A stretch of 64,000 nt of DNA, from NCBI RefSeq assembly GCF_013410405.1, contig NZ_JACCFK010000001.1:868001-932000 (forward strand), read 5' to 3'. The DNA is from Amycolatopsis endophytica (GTDB lineage: Bacteria > Actinomycetota > Actinomycetes > Mycobacteriales > Pseudonocardiaceae). The notes beneath the pieces were generated by a model. That model saw only the letters and a program-made list of their open reading frames with translations, was not told the DNA's origin and ran no database searches. Shown in pieces: positions 1 through 7,962 of the stretch. The position numbers and the translations under genes are program-made. Within the stretch, counting starts at the first letter, position 1. Each line of letters begins with the position of its first letter.

Positions 1-657
1 AAACTCGATCAGGGGGGACTGCTGTTCTCGGGGTTGATCCCGGCCGCACTGCAACCCAACTTCCCCCACGCGTCCTGGAAGTTCGACCCCGGGTACCTGT
101 CGTTCCGCCCGGGAGCACGCGCGAACTCGCCGTTCTTCTACAAGCCGAACACGGATCCGGCGCTGCTCACCCTCGACGAGCAGTTGCAGAGCCCGGTCAC
201 CGCGACGGAGCTGGGACTCTTCCTGCCGCGGGACTACGACGGCACGCACAAGAACATCAAGATCCCGAACTTCATCATCAACGGCGAGCACGACTCGTTC
301 TTCTGCGGAGCCGGCGACAAGGAGTGTGCGAACGAGGCGTCCCAGCAGGCGACGCCGCAGGAACTCGAGGCGGCGGCGGCAAACCAGACGGCCTATGAAG
401 CACCGGGTTTCGGTCCGCAGGCCTGCCTGCGGACCGCGGTGATTCCGGACGCCGGACACAACATCAATCTGCACCAGAACTCCGACCAGGTGTCCGCCCA
501 GATCATCTACTTCGCCGACGAGGCGATGGGGGTGACGGGGCAGAACAACCAGCAGTACCGCGGGAGCTGTGTCACCCGGGACGAGGGGCTGTCCGATCTG
601 TTGCCGGACCTCACCAGGGTCATCCCGCCAGCGACGAACCTGCTTCCGGTCGGCTGA
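1..657 (+). CDS. alpha/beta hydrolase, C-terminal part (5' end outside window)
   Basis: The reading frame is open from base 1, so the start lies upstream and 218 residues are visible. Two elements fit the end of an alpha/beta-hydrolase fold: NGEHDSFFCG, a plausible site for the catalytic acid, and DAGHNINLH, with the conserved GH pair of the catalytic histidine. The nucleophile serine must be in the missing part. Cysteines in the CG.GDKEC and GPQACL stretches suggest possible disulfides and therefore an exported enzyme, which is inference. A strong hairpin follows the stop. Substrate unknown. Confidence 0.7.
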   Translation, partial: KLDQGGLLFSGLIPAALQPNFPHASWKFDPGYLSFRPGARANSPFFYKPNTDPALLTLDEQLQSPVTATELGLFLPRDYDGTHKNIKIPNFIINGEHDSFFCGAGDKECANEASQQATPQELEAAAANQTAYEAPGFGPQACLRTAVIPDAGHNINLHQNSDQVSAQIIYFADEAMGVTGQNNQQYRGSCVTRDEGLSDLLPDLTRVIPPATNLLPVG

Positions 658-664
658 CCGGACG

Positions 665-696
665 CCAGGGCTCCACCGCCCCTGGTGGAGCCCTGG
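665..696 (+). terminator. strong hairpin after the hydrolase gene
   Basis: A perfect 13-bp inverted repeat, CCAGGGCTCCACC and its complement, encloses a 6-nt loop and begins 8 nt after the stop codon. No long T tract follows, as is usual in high-GC actinobacteria. It probably ends transcription of the hydrolase gene. Confidence 0.75.
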
Positions 697-727
697 CTCG
701 AACTACGGGTACGACGTGCCGGACAAT

Positions 728-741
728 CTGACAGCTGTCAG
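728..741. promoter_or_regulatory. perfect palindrome upstream of TetR gene
   Basis: CTGACAGCTGTCAG reads identically on both strands and lies in the 200-nt gap in front of the TetR gene. Its size suits a dimeric repressor, so it is a candidate operator. It is 117 nt from the start codon, so control of another transcript is also possible. Confidence 0.4.
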
Positions 742-825
742 GGTCGCGTGCCACACGCTGGCAGCGCCACCAGCAGGGTTGGGGGTAGCGGTGGGTTCGC
801 GGCCGACACGGCGCCGATCACCCTG

Positions 826-839
826 ACGCTTGCTAGCGT
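826..839 (+). promoter_or_regulatory. inverted repeat overlapping a -10-like hexamer before the TetR gene
   Basis: ACGCT-TGCT-AGCGT is an inverted repeat with a 4-nt spacer. Its right half overlaps TAGCGT (834-839), which fits the actinobacterial TANNNT -10 pattern. It sits about 20 nt before the GTG start, so a repressor bound here would block its own promoter. No clear -35 was seen. Confidence 0.4.
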
Positions 840-857
840 TCCCGTCAAGGAGGTGCC

Positions 858-1454
858 GTGAAGCGCAAGGAGAAGGCGGCGGAGACCGAGACCGCGTTGA
901 AGGCCGCCGCCCAGCGGCTGTTCGCCACGCGCGGCTACCTGAACACGAAGATCACCGACATCACCGCGGAAGCGGGCCGTGCGGCCGGCTCGTTCTACAA
1001 CCACTTCGCGAGCAAGGAAGAGCTGCTCGAATCGCTGCTGGGTGATCTGGAGTCGGCGGGCGACGACGACGCGCGGAAGGCCGAACACAGCCCGGACTTC
1101 AGCGACCCCGCCGCGATCCGCTTCCACATCAGGGCGTTCTGGTCGTTCCACCGCGAGCACACGGCGACGATGCGCGCGCTGCGTCAGGCGGCGCTGGTGA
1201 ACGAGGACTTCGCCCGCACGCTGGGCGAGTTCAGCCGGGCGCAGAGCGAGGAGATCACCGGCCACGTCGACTACGTGACCAAGGCCGGGTTCGAGCTTCC
1301 CGGCCCGCCGGCGGCGAGCGTCGCGATGATGAGCGCGCTGATCGACAACTTCGTGCAGATGTGGCACGACGGCCTCGTCGACCTCGCCGAGGAGGACGCG
1401 ATCGACGCGCTCACCCGGTTCGTCTACCGGGGCTTCACCGGCCGCGACTACTGA
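858..1454 (+). CDS. TetR/AcrR family transcriptional regulator
   Basis: The 198-residue protein has the TetR layout: an N-terminal helix-turn-helix around residues 25-60 (ITDITAEAGRAAGSFYNHF followed by SKEELL) and a helical ligand-binding C-terminal part. The GTG start is supported by an AAGGAGG ribosome site 4-5 nt upstream. The gene stands alone; the upstream hydrolase is separated by a terminator and the downstream dapC is convergent. Two candidate operators precede it, so autoregulation is likely. The ligand and any other target cannot be read from the sequence. Confidence 0.9.
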   Translation: MKRKEKAAETETALKAAAQRLFATRGYLNTKITDITAEAGRAAGSFYNHFASKEELLESLLGDLESAGDDDARKAEHSPDFSDPAAIRFHIRAFWSFHREHTATMRALRQAALVNEDFARTLGEFSRAQSEEITGHVDYVTKAGFELPGPPAASVAMMSALIDNFVQMWHDGLVDLAEEDAIDALTRFVYRGFTGRDY

Positions 1455-1461
1455 CGCGAAG

Positions 1462-1481
1462 ACCGGTCATGGAGGACCGGT
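1462..1481. terminator. hairpin between convergent genes
   Basis: ACCGGTC-ATGGAG-GACCGGT forms a 7-bp stem with a 6-nt loop in the 34-nt gap between the TetR gene and the convergent dapC gene. It may serve as a bidirectional terminator. Confidence 0.5.
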
Positions 1482-1488
1482 GACCCCG

Positions 1489-2580
1489 CTAGCTCAGGCG
1501 CTCGGCAGCCGCTTCGATCCGTTCGTCGGTCGCCGTGAGGGCCACTCGCACGTGTTCGCCGCCACGTGGGCCGTAGAACGTGCCGGGCGCGACGAGGATG
1601 CCGCGCTCGGACAGCCACGCGACGGTCTGCCAGGCGTCCTCACCGCGGGTGGCCCACAGGTACAGCCCGGCCTCCGAGTGGTCGATCCGGAAACCGTTGT
1701 CCTGCAATGCCTTCTGCAGCACCAGCCGACGGCGCGCGTACCGCTCGCGCTGCAGCGCCAGCGCGTCGTCGTCGGTCAGCGCGGCCGTCATCGCCTCCTG
1801 CACCGGGCGCGGAACGATCATGCCGGCGTGCTTGCGCACCGCCAGCAGACCCGCGACCAGCTCCGGGTCACCGGTGACGAAACCGGCGCGGTAGCTGGCC
1901 AGGTTCGCCGACTTGGACAGCGAGTGCACGGCCAGCAGGTTGTCGAGCCGCCCACCGCACACCGAGGGGTGCAGGATCGACACCGGATCGGCGTCCCATC
2001 CGAGCGCGAGATAGCACTCGTCGGACACGACCAGCACGTCCCGCTCGCGCGCCCACTCGACGATCCCGCGCAGCGCCTCGGCACCCAGCACACGACCGGT
2101 CGGGTTGGACGGCGAATTCAGCCACAGCACCGCGGGCGGTTCGGCGAGACCACGCGGGTCATCGCCGCGCACCACCGAGGCGCCGGCCAGCAGCGCGCCG
2201 ACCTCGTACGTCGGGTACGCCAGTTCGGGGATGGCCACGGTGTCGCCCGGCTCGGCGCCGAGCAGGCGCGGGAGCCAGGCGACGAGCTCCTTCGAACCGA
2301 TGGTGGGCAGGACGGCCGCTGGGTCGACCCCGGCGATCCCGTGCCTGCGGTTCAGAGCTTCGACCGCGGCCGCGCGCAGCTCCGGCGTGCCGTGCGTGGT
2401 CGGGTACCCGGGGATTTCCGAGACCGACGCCAGCGCGGCCCGGATCGAGCCGGGGACCGGATCGACCGGAGTGCCGACCGACAGGTCGACGAGCCCGCCT
2501 GGGTGTGACTTCGCCCGCGCCGTGGGCTCGGCGAGCGAGTCCCACGGAAAGTCGGGCAGTCCGGTGCCGCCGCGTTTCAT
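1489..2580 (-). CDS. dapC: succinyldiaminopimelate transaminase (DapC type)
   Basis: This 363-residue class I/II PLP aminotransferase matches the actinobacterial DapC type that converts N-succinyl-2-amino-6-ketopimelate to N-succinyl-LL-diaminopimelate in lysine and peptidoglycan synthesis. Visible motifs are NSPSNPTG at about residues 155-162 and the PLP lysine, Lys223, in [15 protein letters not shown]. The ATG at 2580 overlaps the ferredoxin stop as ATGA, so the two genes are translationally coupled; a longer in-frame extension upstream only runs through the ferredoxin gene in another frame. The fdx-dapC pairing is common in actinobacteria. Other aminotransferase specificities cannot be fully excluded. 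Confidence 0.88.
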   Translation of the reverse strand: MKRGGTGLPDFPWDSLAEPTARAKSHPGGLVDLSVGTPVDPVPGSIRAALASVSEIPGYPTTHGTPELRAAAVEALNRRHGIAGVDPAAVLPTIGSKELVAWLPRLLGAEPGDTVAIPELAYPTYEVGALLAGASVVRGDDPRGLAEPPAVLWLNSPSNPTGRVLGAEALRGIVEWARERDVLVVSDECYLALGWDADPVSILHPSVCGGRLDNLLAVHSLSKSANLASYRAGFVTGDPELVAGLLAVRKHAGMIVPRPVQEAMTAALTDDDALALQRERYARRRLVLQKALQDNGFRIDHSEAGLYLWATRGEDAWQTVAWLSERGILVAPGTFYGPRGGEHVRVALTATDERIEAAAERLS

Positions 2581-2897
2581 TCGCCCTGCGGAGGCAGGTC
2601 CTTGACCCACTGCGGATCGTTGCTGGTCTTGCCGACCTTGGAGGCGCCACCGGGCGAGCCAAGGCTGTCGAAGAAGTCGACGTTGGCCTTCGTGTACTGC
2701 GCCCACTCGTCCGGCACGTCGTCCTCGTAGTAGATCGCCTCGACCGGGCACACCGGTTCACACGCGCCGCAGTCCACGCACTCGTCGGGGTGGATGTAGA
2801 GCATGCGGTCGCCCTCGTAGATGCAGTCGACAGGGCACTCGTCGATGCACGCCTTGTCGAGCACGTCGACGCAGGGCTCGGCGATCACGTACGTCAC
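2577..2897 (-). CDS. fdxA: 7Fe ferredoxin (3Fe-4S / 4Fe-4S)
   Basis: The 106-residue protein has the cysteine layout of seven-iron ferredoxins. By comparison with the Azotobacter FdI pattern, Cys9, Cys17 and Cys50 would hold the 3Fe-4S cluster and Cys21, Cys40, Cys43 and Cys46 the 4Fe-4S cluster, with Cys25 extra. It would act as a soluble electron carrier, for instance to cytochromes P450 or oxidoreductases. The GTG start at 2897 has an AGGAG site 7 nt upstream. It is the first gene of a two-gene unit with dapC, sharing a 4-nt overlap. Confidence 0.93.
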   Translation of the reverse strand: MTYVIAEPCVDVLDKACIDECPVDCIYEGDRMLYIHPDECVDCGACEPVCPVEAIYYEDDVPDEWAQYTKANVDFFDSLGSPGGASKVGKTSNDPQWVKDLPPQGE

Positions 2898-2982
2898 TGC
2901 GGTCTCCTGCTAGGTCTGCGTAATCCAACGGAATCCACTACCGACTCTGGACATTACGCGCCGACGTCGGAACCTTCCAAAG

Positions 2983-2996
2983 TAAGGCCACCCTTA
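2983..2996. promoter_or_regulatory. TAAGG-N4-CCTTA inverted repeat in divergent fdxA/GNAT promoter region
   Basis: Two perfect 5-bp arms with a 4-nt spacer lie between the divergent ferredoxin and acetyltransferase genes, about 30 nt before the GTG of the latter. The arms resemble half of a DtxR/IdeR iron box, but the full 19-bp consensus is not met. Iron control is only a suggestion. Confidence 0.3.
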
Positions 2997-3026
2997 ATCG
3001 CAGGATCGGCGAGCACAATGTGAACC

Positions 3027-3773
3027 GTGGACGCCTTCGAAACGCTCGAACTGCGCTGTGCCGACGCCTGGCCGGCGGTGACCGAGGACAAGATCGGTGA
3101 CTGGCGGCTTCGCGCCGCCGGCGGATTCACCGGACGGGCCAACAGCGCGCTGGCCGTCGGGGACCCTGGAGTGCCGGTGGAGCACGCCTTACGAGACGTG
3201 TGTGACTTCGCCCACGCCCAGGGAATCCCGCCCGTGGTGCAGGTCGTGGACGGCAGCGAAAACGAGCGCGCGATCGGGTCGGCGGGCTGGGTGCCCAACA
3301 GCGCACACGCGGCCGGGCACGTCGTGTCGGTGCTCACCGGACCGCTCGGCGAGGGCGCCGAGGGAATCTCCGTGCTCGCGACGCCGACAGCGGGCTGGTG
3401 GGAGCTGACCGTCGGACGGTCCGCGCCCACCGAGGCCGAGCGGCACGTGCTCACCACCGGCGAAATCGGCTACGTGACCGCCGACGTGATGGGTGTCACG
3501 GCCGGCGCGGTGCGCGCCGCGGTGGTCGGCGACGTCCTGCACATCGCCCGGCTGGCCGTCCGGCCGGAGTACCGGCGCCGTGGTCTGGCCTCGGCGTTGA
3601 TGGCCGCGTGCGGGCCGTGGGCAGCCGAACGCGGGGCCACCCGCTGCGCGCTCCAGGTCGCCGTCGACAACGACGGCGCGCTGGCGTTCTACGACCGGCT
3701 CGGCTTCACCGGACACCACAGGTACCGCTACTGGGTTCCCGGACCCCGGGCGTGCGAGGATCGGCCGCTGTGA
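3027..3773 (+). CDS. GNAT family N-acetyltransferase
   Basis: The 248-residue protein has a GNAT domain in its C-terminal half. The acetyl-CoA-binding motif A is visible as RLAVRPEYRRRGLASALMAA, followed by a motif B-like stretch, NDGALAFYDRLGF. The N-terminal half is divergent and may be a second, degenerate GNAT unit. It starts a run of five genes that overlap one another (GNAT, cofD, fbiB, Nudix, GntR); its TGA overlaps the cofD GTG as GTGA. The acceptor substrate is unknown; its place in front of F420 genes is not enough to tie it to F420. Confidence 0.82.
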   Translation: MDAFETLELRCADAWPAVTEDKIGDWRLRAAGGFTGRANSALAVGDPGVPVEHALRDVCDFAHAQGIPPVVQVVDGSENERAIGSAGWVPNSAHAAGHVVSVLTGPLGEGAEGISVLATPTAGWWELTVGRSAPTEAERHVLTTGEIGYVTADVMGVTAGAVRAAVVGDVLHIARLAVRPEYRRRGLASALMAACGPWAAERGATRCALQVAVDNDGALAFYDRLGFTGHHRYRYWVPGPRACEDRPL

Positions 3774-4765
3774 AGGTTGTCGTAGTTGTCGGCGGGGTGG
3801 GCGGCGCCCGCTTCCTGCTCGGAGTCAAAGCCGCGCTGGGCCTGCCCCCGATCGGCCCTGGGGAATCGCCGCACGAGGTCACGGCGCTGGTCAACACCGG
3901 CGACGACGTGTGGATGCACGGCCTGCGCATCAGCCCGGACCTGGACACCTGCATGTACACGCTCGGCGGTGGCATCGACACCGAGCGCGGCTGGGGTCAC
4001 CAGGGCGAGACGTGGGCGGTCAAGGAGGAGCTGGCGGCCTACGGCGCCGAGCCGACCTGGTTCGGGCTCGGCGACAAGGACATCGCCACCCACCTGATCC
4101 GCACGAGGATGCTGCGCGCGGGCTACCCGCTGTCCGCGGTCACCGAGGCGTTGTGCGACCGGTGGAAGCCGGGCGTGCGGCTGTTGCCGATGAGCGACGA
4201 CCGCGTCGAGACGCACGTCGTGATCGACGATCCGGACGACGTGGGCAACCGCAAGGCGATCCACTTCCAGGAGTGGTGGGTGCGGTACCGCTCCCAGCCC
4301 GAGGCGCACTCGATCGTCCCGGTCGGCGTCGAGGAGGCCAAGCCCGCGCCGGGTGTGCTGGACGCGATCGCGGAGGCCGACGCCGTCCTGTTCGCACCGT
4401 CCAACCCGGTCGTCTCGGTCGGCACCGTGCTGTCCGTGCCCGGCGTGAAGGAAGCGCTGCGGAAGACCGAGGCCGGGGTGGTCGGTGTGTCACCGATCAT
4501 CAGCGGCAAGCCGGTGCGCGGCATGGCCGACGCGTGCCTGGCCGCGATCGGGGTGGAGACGTCGGCGGAGGCCGTCGGCATCCACTACGGATCGCGGCAG
4601 ACCTCCGAGGACGGGCTGCTCGACGGCTGGCTGGTCGCCGAGGGCGAGACGGTGCACGTGCCCGGTGTCGCCGTGCGGGCCATCCCGCTGCTGATGTCCG
4701 ATGTGGACGCCACGGCCGCCATGGCGCGGGCGGCGCTGGAACTCGCGGGAGCCGACGTTGAGTGA
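3770..4765 (+). CDS. cofD: 2-phospho-L-lactate (phosphoenolpyruvyl) transferase CofD/FbiA
   Basis: This protein of 331 residues makes the (dehydro)F420-0 intermediate by joining the Fo deazaflavin to a nucleotide-activated phospholactate or phosphoenolpyruvate unit. The N-terminal [11 protein letters not shown] motif, the NTGDD motif and the [11 protein letters not shown] stretch are typical of the family, as is the length. The GTG at 3770 lies inside the stop of the preceding gene. The 3' end overlaps fbiB by 8 nt. Equivalent to M. tuberculosis fbiA (Rv3261) in order and length. FbiC and FbiD functions must be encoded elsewhere. Confidence 0.95.
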   Translation: MKVVVVVGGVGGARFLLGVKAALGLPPIGPGESPHEVTALVNTGDDVWMHGLRISPDLDTCMYTLGGGIDTERGWGHQGETWAVKEELAAYGAEPTWFGLGDKDIATHLIRTRMLRAGYPLSAVTEALCDRWKPGVRLLPMSDDRVETHVVIDDPDDVGNRKAIHFQEWWVRYRSQPEAHSIVPVGVEEAKPAPGVLDAIAEADAVLFAPSNPVVSVGTVLSVPGVKEALRKTEAGVVGVSPIISGKPVRGMADACLAAIGVETSAEAVGIHYGSRQTSEDGLLDGWLVAEGETVHVPGVAVRAIPLLMSDVDATAAMARAALELAGADVE

Positions 4766-6089
4766 CCATTCCACCCGTCGGCTGGAGATCCTCCCGGTCG
4801 AGGGCCTGCCCGAGTTCCGGCCCGGTGACGACCTGACCGGCGCGATCGCGACCGCCGCGAAGTGGCTGCGCTCCGGCGACATCCTGGTCGTGACCAGCAA
4901 GGTCGTCTCGAAGATCGAGGGACGGCTGGTGCGCGTGCCCACCGATCCGGAGGAACGCGACGCGACCCGCCGTGAGCTGGTCGAGCAGGAGTCGGTGCGG
5001 GTGCTGGCCCGGTTCAACCGGACCCTGATCACGCAGAACCGGATCGGCGTCGTGCAGGCCGCCTCCGGCGTGGACGCGTCCAATGTGGCCGGTGACGAGA
5101 TCGCGTTGCTGCCCAGCGATCCGGACGCCTCCGCGCTGGCGCTGCGCAACGGCCTGCGGGAGCGGCTCGGCGTCGAGATCGCGGTCGTCATCACCGACAC
5201 CATGGGGCGCGCGTGGCGGGTCGGGCAGACCGACAACGCGATCGGCTCCAGCGGGCTGCGGGTGCTGCACTCCTACGAGGGCGAGGTCGACGCACAGGGC
5301 AACGAGCTGCAGGTCACCGAAATCGCGGTGGCCGACGAGGTCGCGGCGGCCGCGGACCTGGTCAAGGGCAAGCTGACCGCGACGCCGGTCGCGGTGGTGC
5401 GCGGTCTGCGGCTCGACGACGACGGGTCGACGGCGCGGAAGCTGGTGCGGCCCTCCGAAGAGGACATGTTCTCGATGGGCACGCGTGAGGCGATCGCGCG
5501 GGGGCGCCGCGAGGCCGTGCCCGCCCGCCGGTCGGTGCGCTCGTTCACCGGCGAGCCGGTCGATCCCGATGCGTTGCGCCGGGCGATCGGCGCGGCACTG
5601 ACCGCGCCCGCGCCGCACCACACGCATCCGGTGCGGTTCGTGTGGCTGCGTGACCGCGGGCTGCGGACGAAGCTGCTGGAGGCGATGCGCGAGGCGTGGC
5701 GGGCCGACCTCTCCGGCGACGCGTTCACCGAGGAGCAGATCGCGAAGCGGACCGCGCGCGGCGACATCCTGTTCGACGCGCCCGAGGTCGTGATCCCGTT
5801 CCTGGTGCCCGAAGGCGCGCACACGTACCGCGACGAGCGGCGCAACGACTGCGAGCGGACGATGTTCACCGTCGCCGGTGGCGCGGCGGTGCAGGGGCTG
5901 CTGGTGGCGCTGGCCGCCGAGGAGCTGGGCTCGTGCTGGATCGGGTCGACGATCTTCGCCGCGGACCTGGTGCGTGAGGTGCTGGGGCTGGAGCCGTCGT
6001 GGCAGCCGCTGGGCGCGGTCGCCATCGGGCACCCGGCCGGGCCCGCCGCGCCGCGCGAACCCTCGACCGAGGGGTTGATCGAGCTGTGA
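4758..6089 (+). CDS. fbiB: bifunctional F420-0:gamma-glutamyl ligase / dehydro-F420 reductase FbiB
   Basis: The protein has two domains. Residues about 8-245 are the CofE glutamyl ligase, which adds the poly-gamma-glutamate tail to F420-0, with motifs [10 protein letters not shown] and DTMGRAWR. Residues about 250-443 are an FMN nitroreductase-type domain, from [14 protein letters not shown] onward, that reduces dehydro-F420-0 in mycobacteria. The TTG at 4758 is chosen because it overlaps cofD and gives 443 residues, close to the 448 of M. tuberculosis FbiB; no better start lies nearby in frame. Two-domain FbiB is an actinobacterial trait. Confidence 0.94.
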   Translation: MSDHSTRRLEILPVEGLPEFRPGDDLTGAIATAAKWLRSGDILVVTSKVVSKIEGRLVRVPTDPEERDATRRELVEQESVRVLARFNRTLITQNRIGVVQAASGVDASNVAGDEIALLPSDPDASALALRNGLRERLGVEIAVVITDTMGRAWRVGQTDNAIGSSGLRVLHSYEGEVDAQGNELQVTEIAVADEVAAAADLVKGKLTATPVAVVRGLRLDDDGSTARKLVRPSEEDMFSMGTREAIARGRREAVPARRSVRSFTGEPVDPDALRRAIGAALTAPAPHHTHPVRFVWLRDRGLRTKLLEAMREAWRADLSGDAFTEEQIAKRTARGDILFDAPEVVIPFLVPEGAHTYRDERRNDCERTMFTVAGGAAVQGLLVALAAEELGSCWIGSTIFAADLVREVLGLEPSWQPLGAVAIGHPAGPAAPREPSTEGLIEL

Positions 6090-6616
6090 GCCCGCACTCG
6101 GACGTCGTCGAGACGCTGGAGAAGTGGCAGCCGGGGACGGCCGGGCAGGAGGCGTTGCGGCACGCGTTCCTGGGTTTTCTCGCCGCGCGGGAGGACGCCT
6201 GCCTGCGGTCGTGCGAGGCCGGGCACGTCACGGCGTCGGCGGTGGTGCTGAACGCGTCGCGTTCGCACGTGCTGCTGACGCTGCACCCGCGGGTCGGGCG
6301 GTGGCTGCAGCTGGGCGGGCACTGCGAGGTTTCCGACGTGTCACTGTCGGAGGCAGCCCTGCGGGAGGCGTCGGAGGAGTCCGGGATGAGCGGGCTGACG
6401 ATCTCCGCGGAACCCGTGCACCTCGACGTGCACCCGATCACGTGCTCGCTCGGAGTGCCGACGCGGCACTTCGACGTGCGGTACGTGGTGGTCGCGCCGG
6501 ACGGGTCGGAGCCGGTGCGCAGCGACGAGTCGGACGACCTGCGCTGGTGGCCGCTGACCGCGTTGCCGCCCGGTTCGGAGGACCTGACCGAGCTGATCGC
6601 GGCGGCGTGCGGATGA
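6086..6616 (+). CDS. NUDIX hydrolase
   Basis: The 176-residue protein carries a Nudix box, [13 protein letters not shown] followed by [12 protein letters not shown], in which REASEESG supplies the metal-binding glutamates. The first acidic residue of the consensus is shifted by one position, as in some Nudix subfamilies. It would hydrolyse a nucleoside diphosphate linked to another moiety; the substrate is unknown. The GTG overlaps the fbiB stop (GTGA) and the stop overlaps the next gene (ATGA), so it is translated with the F420 genes. Whether it cleans up an F420-pathway nucleotide is speculation. Confidence 0.85.
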   Translation: MSPHSDVVETLEKWQPGTAGQEALRHAFLGFLAAREDACLRSCEAGHVTASAVVLNASRSHVLLTLHPRVGRWLQLGGHCEVSDVSLSEAALREASEESGMSGLTISAEPVHLDVHPITCSLGVPTRHFDVRYVVVAPDGSEPVRSDESDDLRWWPLTALPPGSEDLTELIAAACG

Positions 6617-6975
6617 TCGTCCCGGTCGATTCCTCGTCCTCGGTGCCGCCGTTCGAGCAGGTGCGGTCGGGGCTGGCGGAGCGGATCAACTCCGGCGCGC
6701 TCGCGGTGGGCACGAAGCTGCCGACCGTGCGTGGCCTGGCGGAGGAGCTGGGGATCGCGCCCAACACGATCGCCCGCGCGTACCGGGAGCTGGAGGAGGC
6801 GGGCCTGATCGAGACCCGCGGCCGGGCGGGTTCGTTCGTGGCCTCCTCCGGCGACGAGTCCCTGTCACGCGCCCGTGAGGCCGCGCAAACCTACGCCGCG
6901 GTGACGCGGGCTCTGGGCTTGTCCGCCGACGAGGCACTGGCCATCGCGCGCGCCGCCCTACGACTCGCGCGGTAA
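6613..6975 (+). CDS. GntR family regulator, short YtrA type
   Basis: At 120 residues the protein is little more than a winged helix: EQVRSGLAERINSGAL, GTKLPTVRGLAEELGI and APNTIARAYRELEEAG are the classic GntR pattern. A short alpha-helical tail replaces a ligand domain, as in the YtrA subfamily. YtrA regulators usually sit next to ABC transporters, but none is here; instead it ends the F420 operon through an ATGA overlap with the Nudix gene. It may control this operon, which is inference. A 21-nt repeat array follows immediately. Confidence 0.88.
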   Translation: MIVPVDSSSSVPPFEQVRSGLAERINSGALAVGTKLPTVRGLAEELGIAPNTIARAYRELEEAGLIETRGRAGSFVASSGDESLSRAREAAQTYAAVTRALGLSADEALAIARAALRLAR

Positions 6976-6979
6976 CCCA

Positions 6980-7063
6980 GCGAGTCCCACGCTCCCACGC
7001 GCGAATCCCCCGCTGCGGGCCGCGAGTTCGGCGTTCCGGAGCGCGAGTTCCGCGTTCGGGCGG
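6980..7063. repeat. four tandem 21-nt units, GCGARTYC family
   Basis: Four adjacent units of exactly 21 nt begin at 6980, 7001, 7022 and 7043. Each opens with GCGAGT or GCGAAT; the last two share GCGAGTTC.GCGTTC. The array fills the 90-nt gap between convergent genes. Units have drifted from each other but keep the length. It does not code for a supported protein. Possible roles are termination or a mobile repeat family. Confidence 0.75.
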
Positions 7064-7065
7064 GG

Positions 7066-7962
7066 TCAGATCGCGCGGTAGTCGCGGGGCGAGAAGCGCG
7101 GGCCGAACCGGGGGCGGGTGAATCCCGCCGCCTCCAGGTACCGCACCGCGCGTTGCCGTTGCGGCGCATAGGGGGCCAGCACCTCAGCCAGGCCCTCGTC
7201 GTCGAGTGGCTCGCCCAGCAGCGCGTACCCGACGACCGCGGGGATGTGGAAGTCGCCGAAGCTGACCGCGTCCGGGTCGCCCCACGCGCGCTGCGCGATC
7301 TCCGACGCGGTCCAGACCCCGATGCCCGGCACCTTCCGCAGGAACGCCCTGCCCTCCGCGCCGCGCATCCCCGCCGCCCGCTCCAGCCGGTGCGCCACCT
7401 GCGCCGAGTGGATCAGCGCCTTGCGCCTGCTCAGGTCCACGCCGGCCCGGTGCCAGGTCCAGTCCGGAATGGACATGATCGCCTTCGGTGACGGCGGCAC
7501 CCGCGTCCCGGCAGGCGCCGGGCCCGGCGCTTCCTCGCCGAACCACCGGCACAGTTCACGCCACGACCGTCGCGCCTCGTAGCCGGTGACCTTCTGCTCC
7601 AGCACCGCCGGGATCAGCGCGTCCCACACCCGCCCGGTCGAGCCGAGGCGCAGCCCCGGCATGCGGCGCCGCACCTGGGCGACCTGGTCGTGGTGCGATA
7701 CGAACTCGCTGTCGTCGTCCTCGGCGCCGAGAAGCGCCGGCACGCCGTCGAGCAGCCGGTCCGCGCCCGGCCCCCACGCCGCAGCCTCGATCTCGCCGTC
7801 GGAGAACCGGCGCAGCGCCAGCGTTCCCGGGCCGTCCGGGGTGTTGCCGGTCAGCCACGTGGTGCCCGTCTCGTCCGCGCGCAGGCACGGGTCGCCCTTG
7901 CCCCGCCGGTGCGGCCGGAGGACCGCATCGAGGTCGAGGGGGAACGGCGGGCGATACCGCAT
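7066..7962 (-). CDS. DNA-3-methyladenine glycosylase-type HhH-GPD protein
   Basis: The 298-residue protein has the helix-hairpin-helix and catalytic aspartate region of AlkA/endonuclease III-type base-excision enzymes: LRKVPGIGVWTASEIAQRAW, then VSFGDFHIP with the catalytic Asp. WDALIPAVLEQKVTG also fits the family. It would remove alkylated or otherwise damaged bases. The ATG at 7962 overlaps the stop of the upstream manC gene by one base (TGATG), which fixes the start and shows coupling. No 4Fe-4S cysteine loop is present, which argues against endonuclease III itself. Confidence 0.85.
   Translation of the reverse strand: MRYRPPFPLDLDAVLRPHRRGKGDPCLRADETGTTWLTGNTPDGPGTLALRRFSDGEIEAAAWGPGADRLLDGVPALLGAEDDDSEFVSHHDQVAQVRRRMPGLRLGSTGRVWDALIPAVLEQKVTGYEARRSWRELCRWFGEEAPGPAPAGTRVPPSPKAIMSIPDWTWHRAGVDLSRRKALIHSAQVAHRLERAAGMRGAEGRAFLRKVPGIGVWTASEIAQRAWGDPDAVSFGDFHIPAVVGYALLGEPLDDEGLAEVLAPYAPQRQRAVRYLEAAGFTRPRFGPRFSPRDYRAI

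Noticed and set aside
4500..6032. 510-codon minus-strand frame opposite cofD and fbiB
   Set aside because: Antisense shadow without motifs; both F420 genes on the plus strand are certain.
6980..7063. Possible short peptide gene made of 7-residue repeats (21 nt = 7 codons)
   Set aside because: No start codon with a ribosome site and the repeats drift without regard to codon position.
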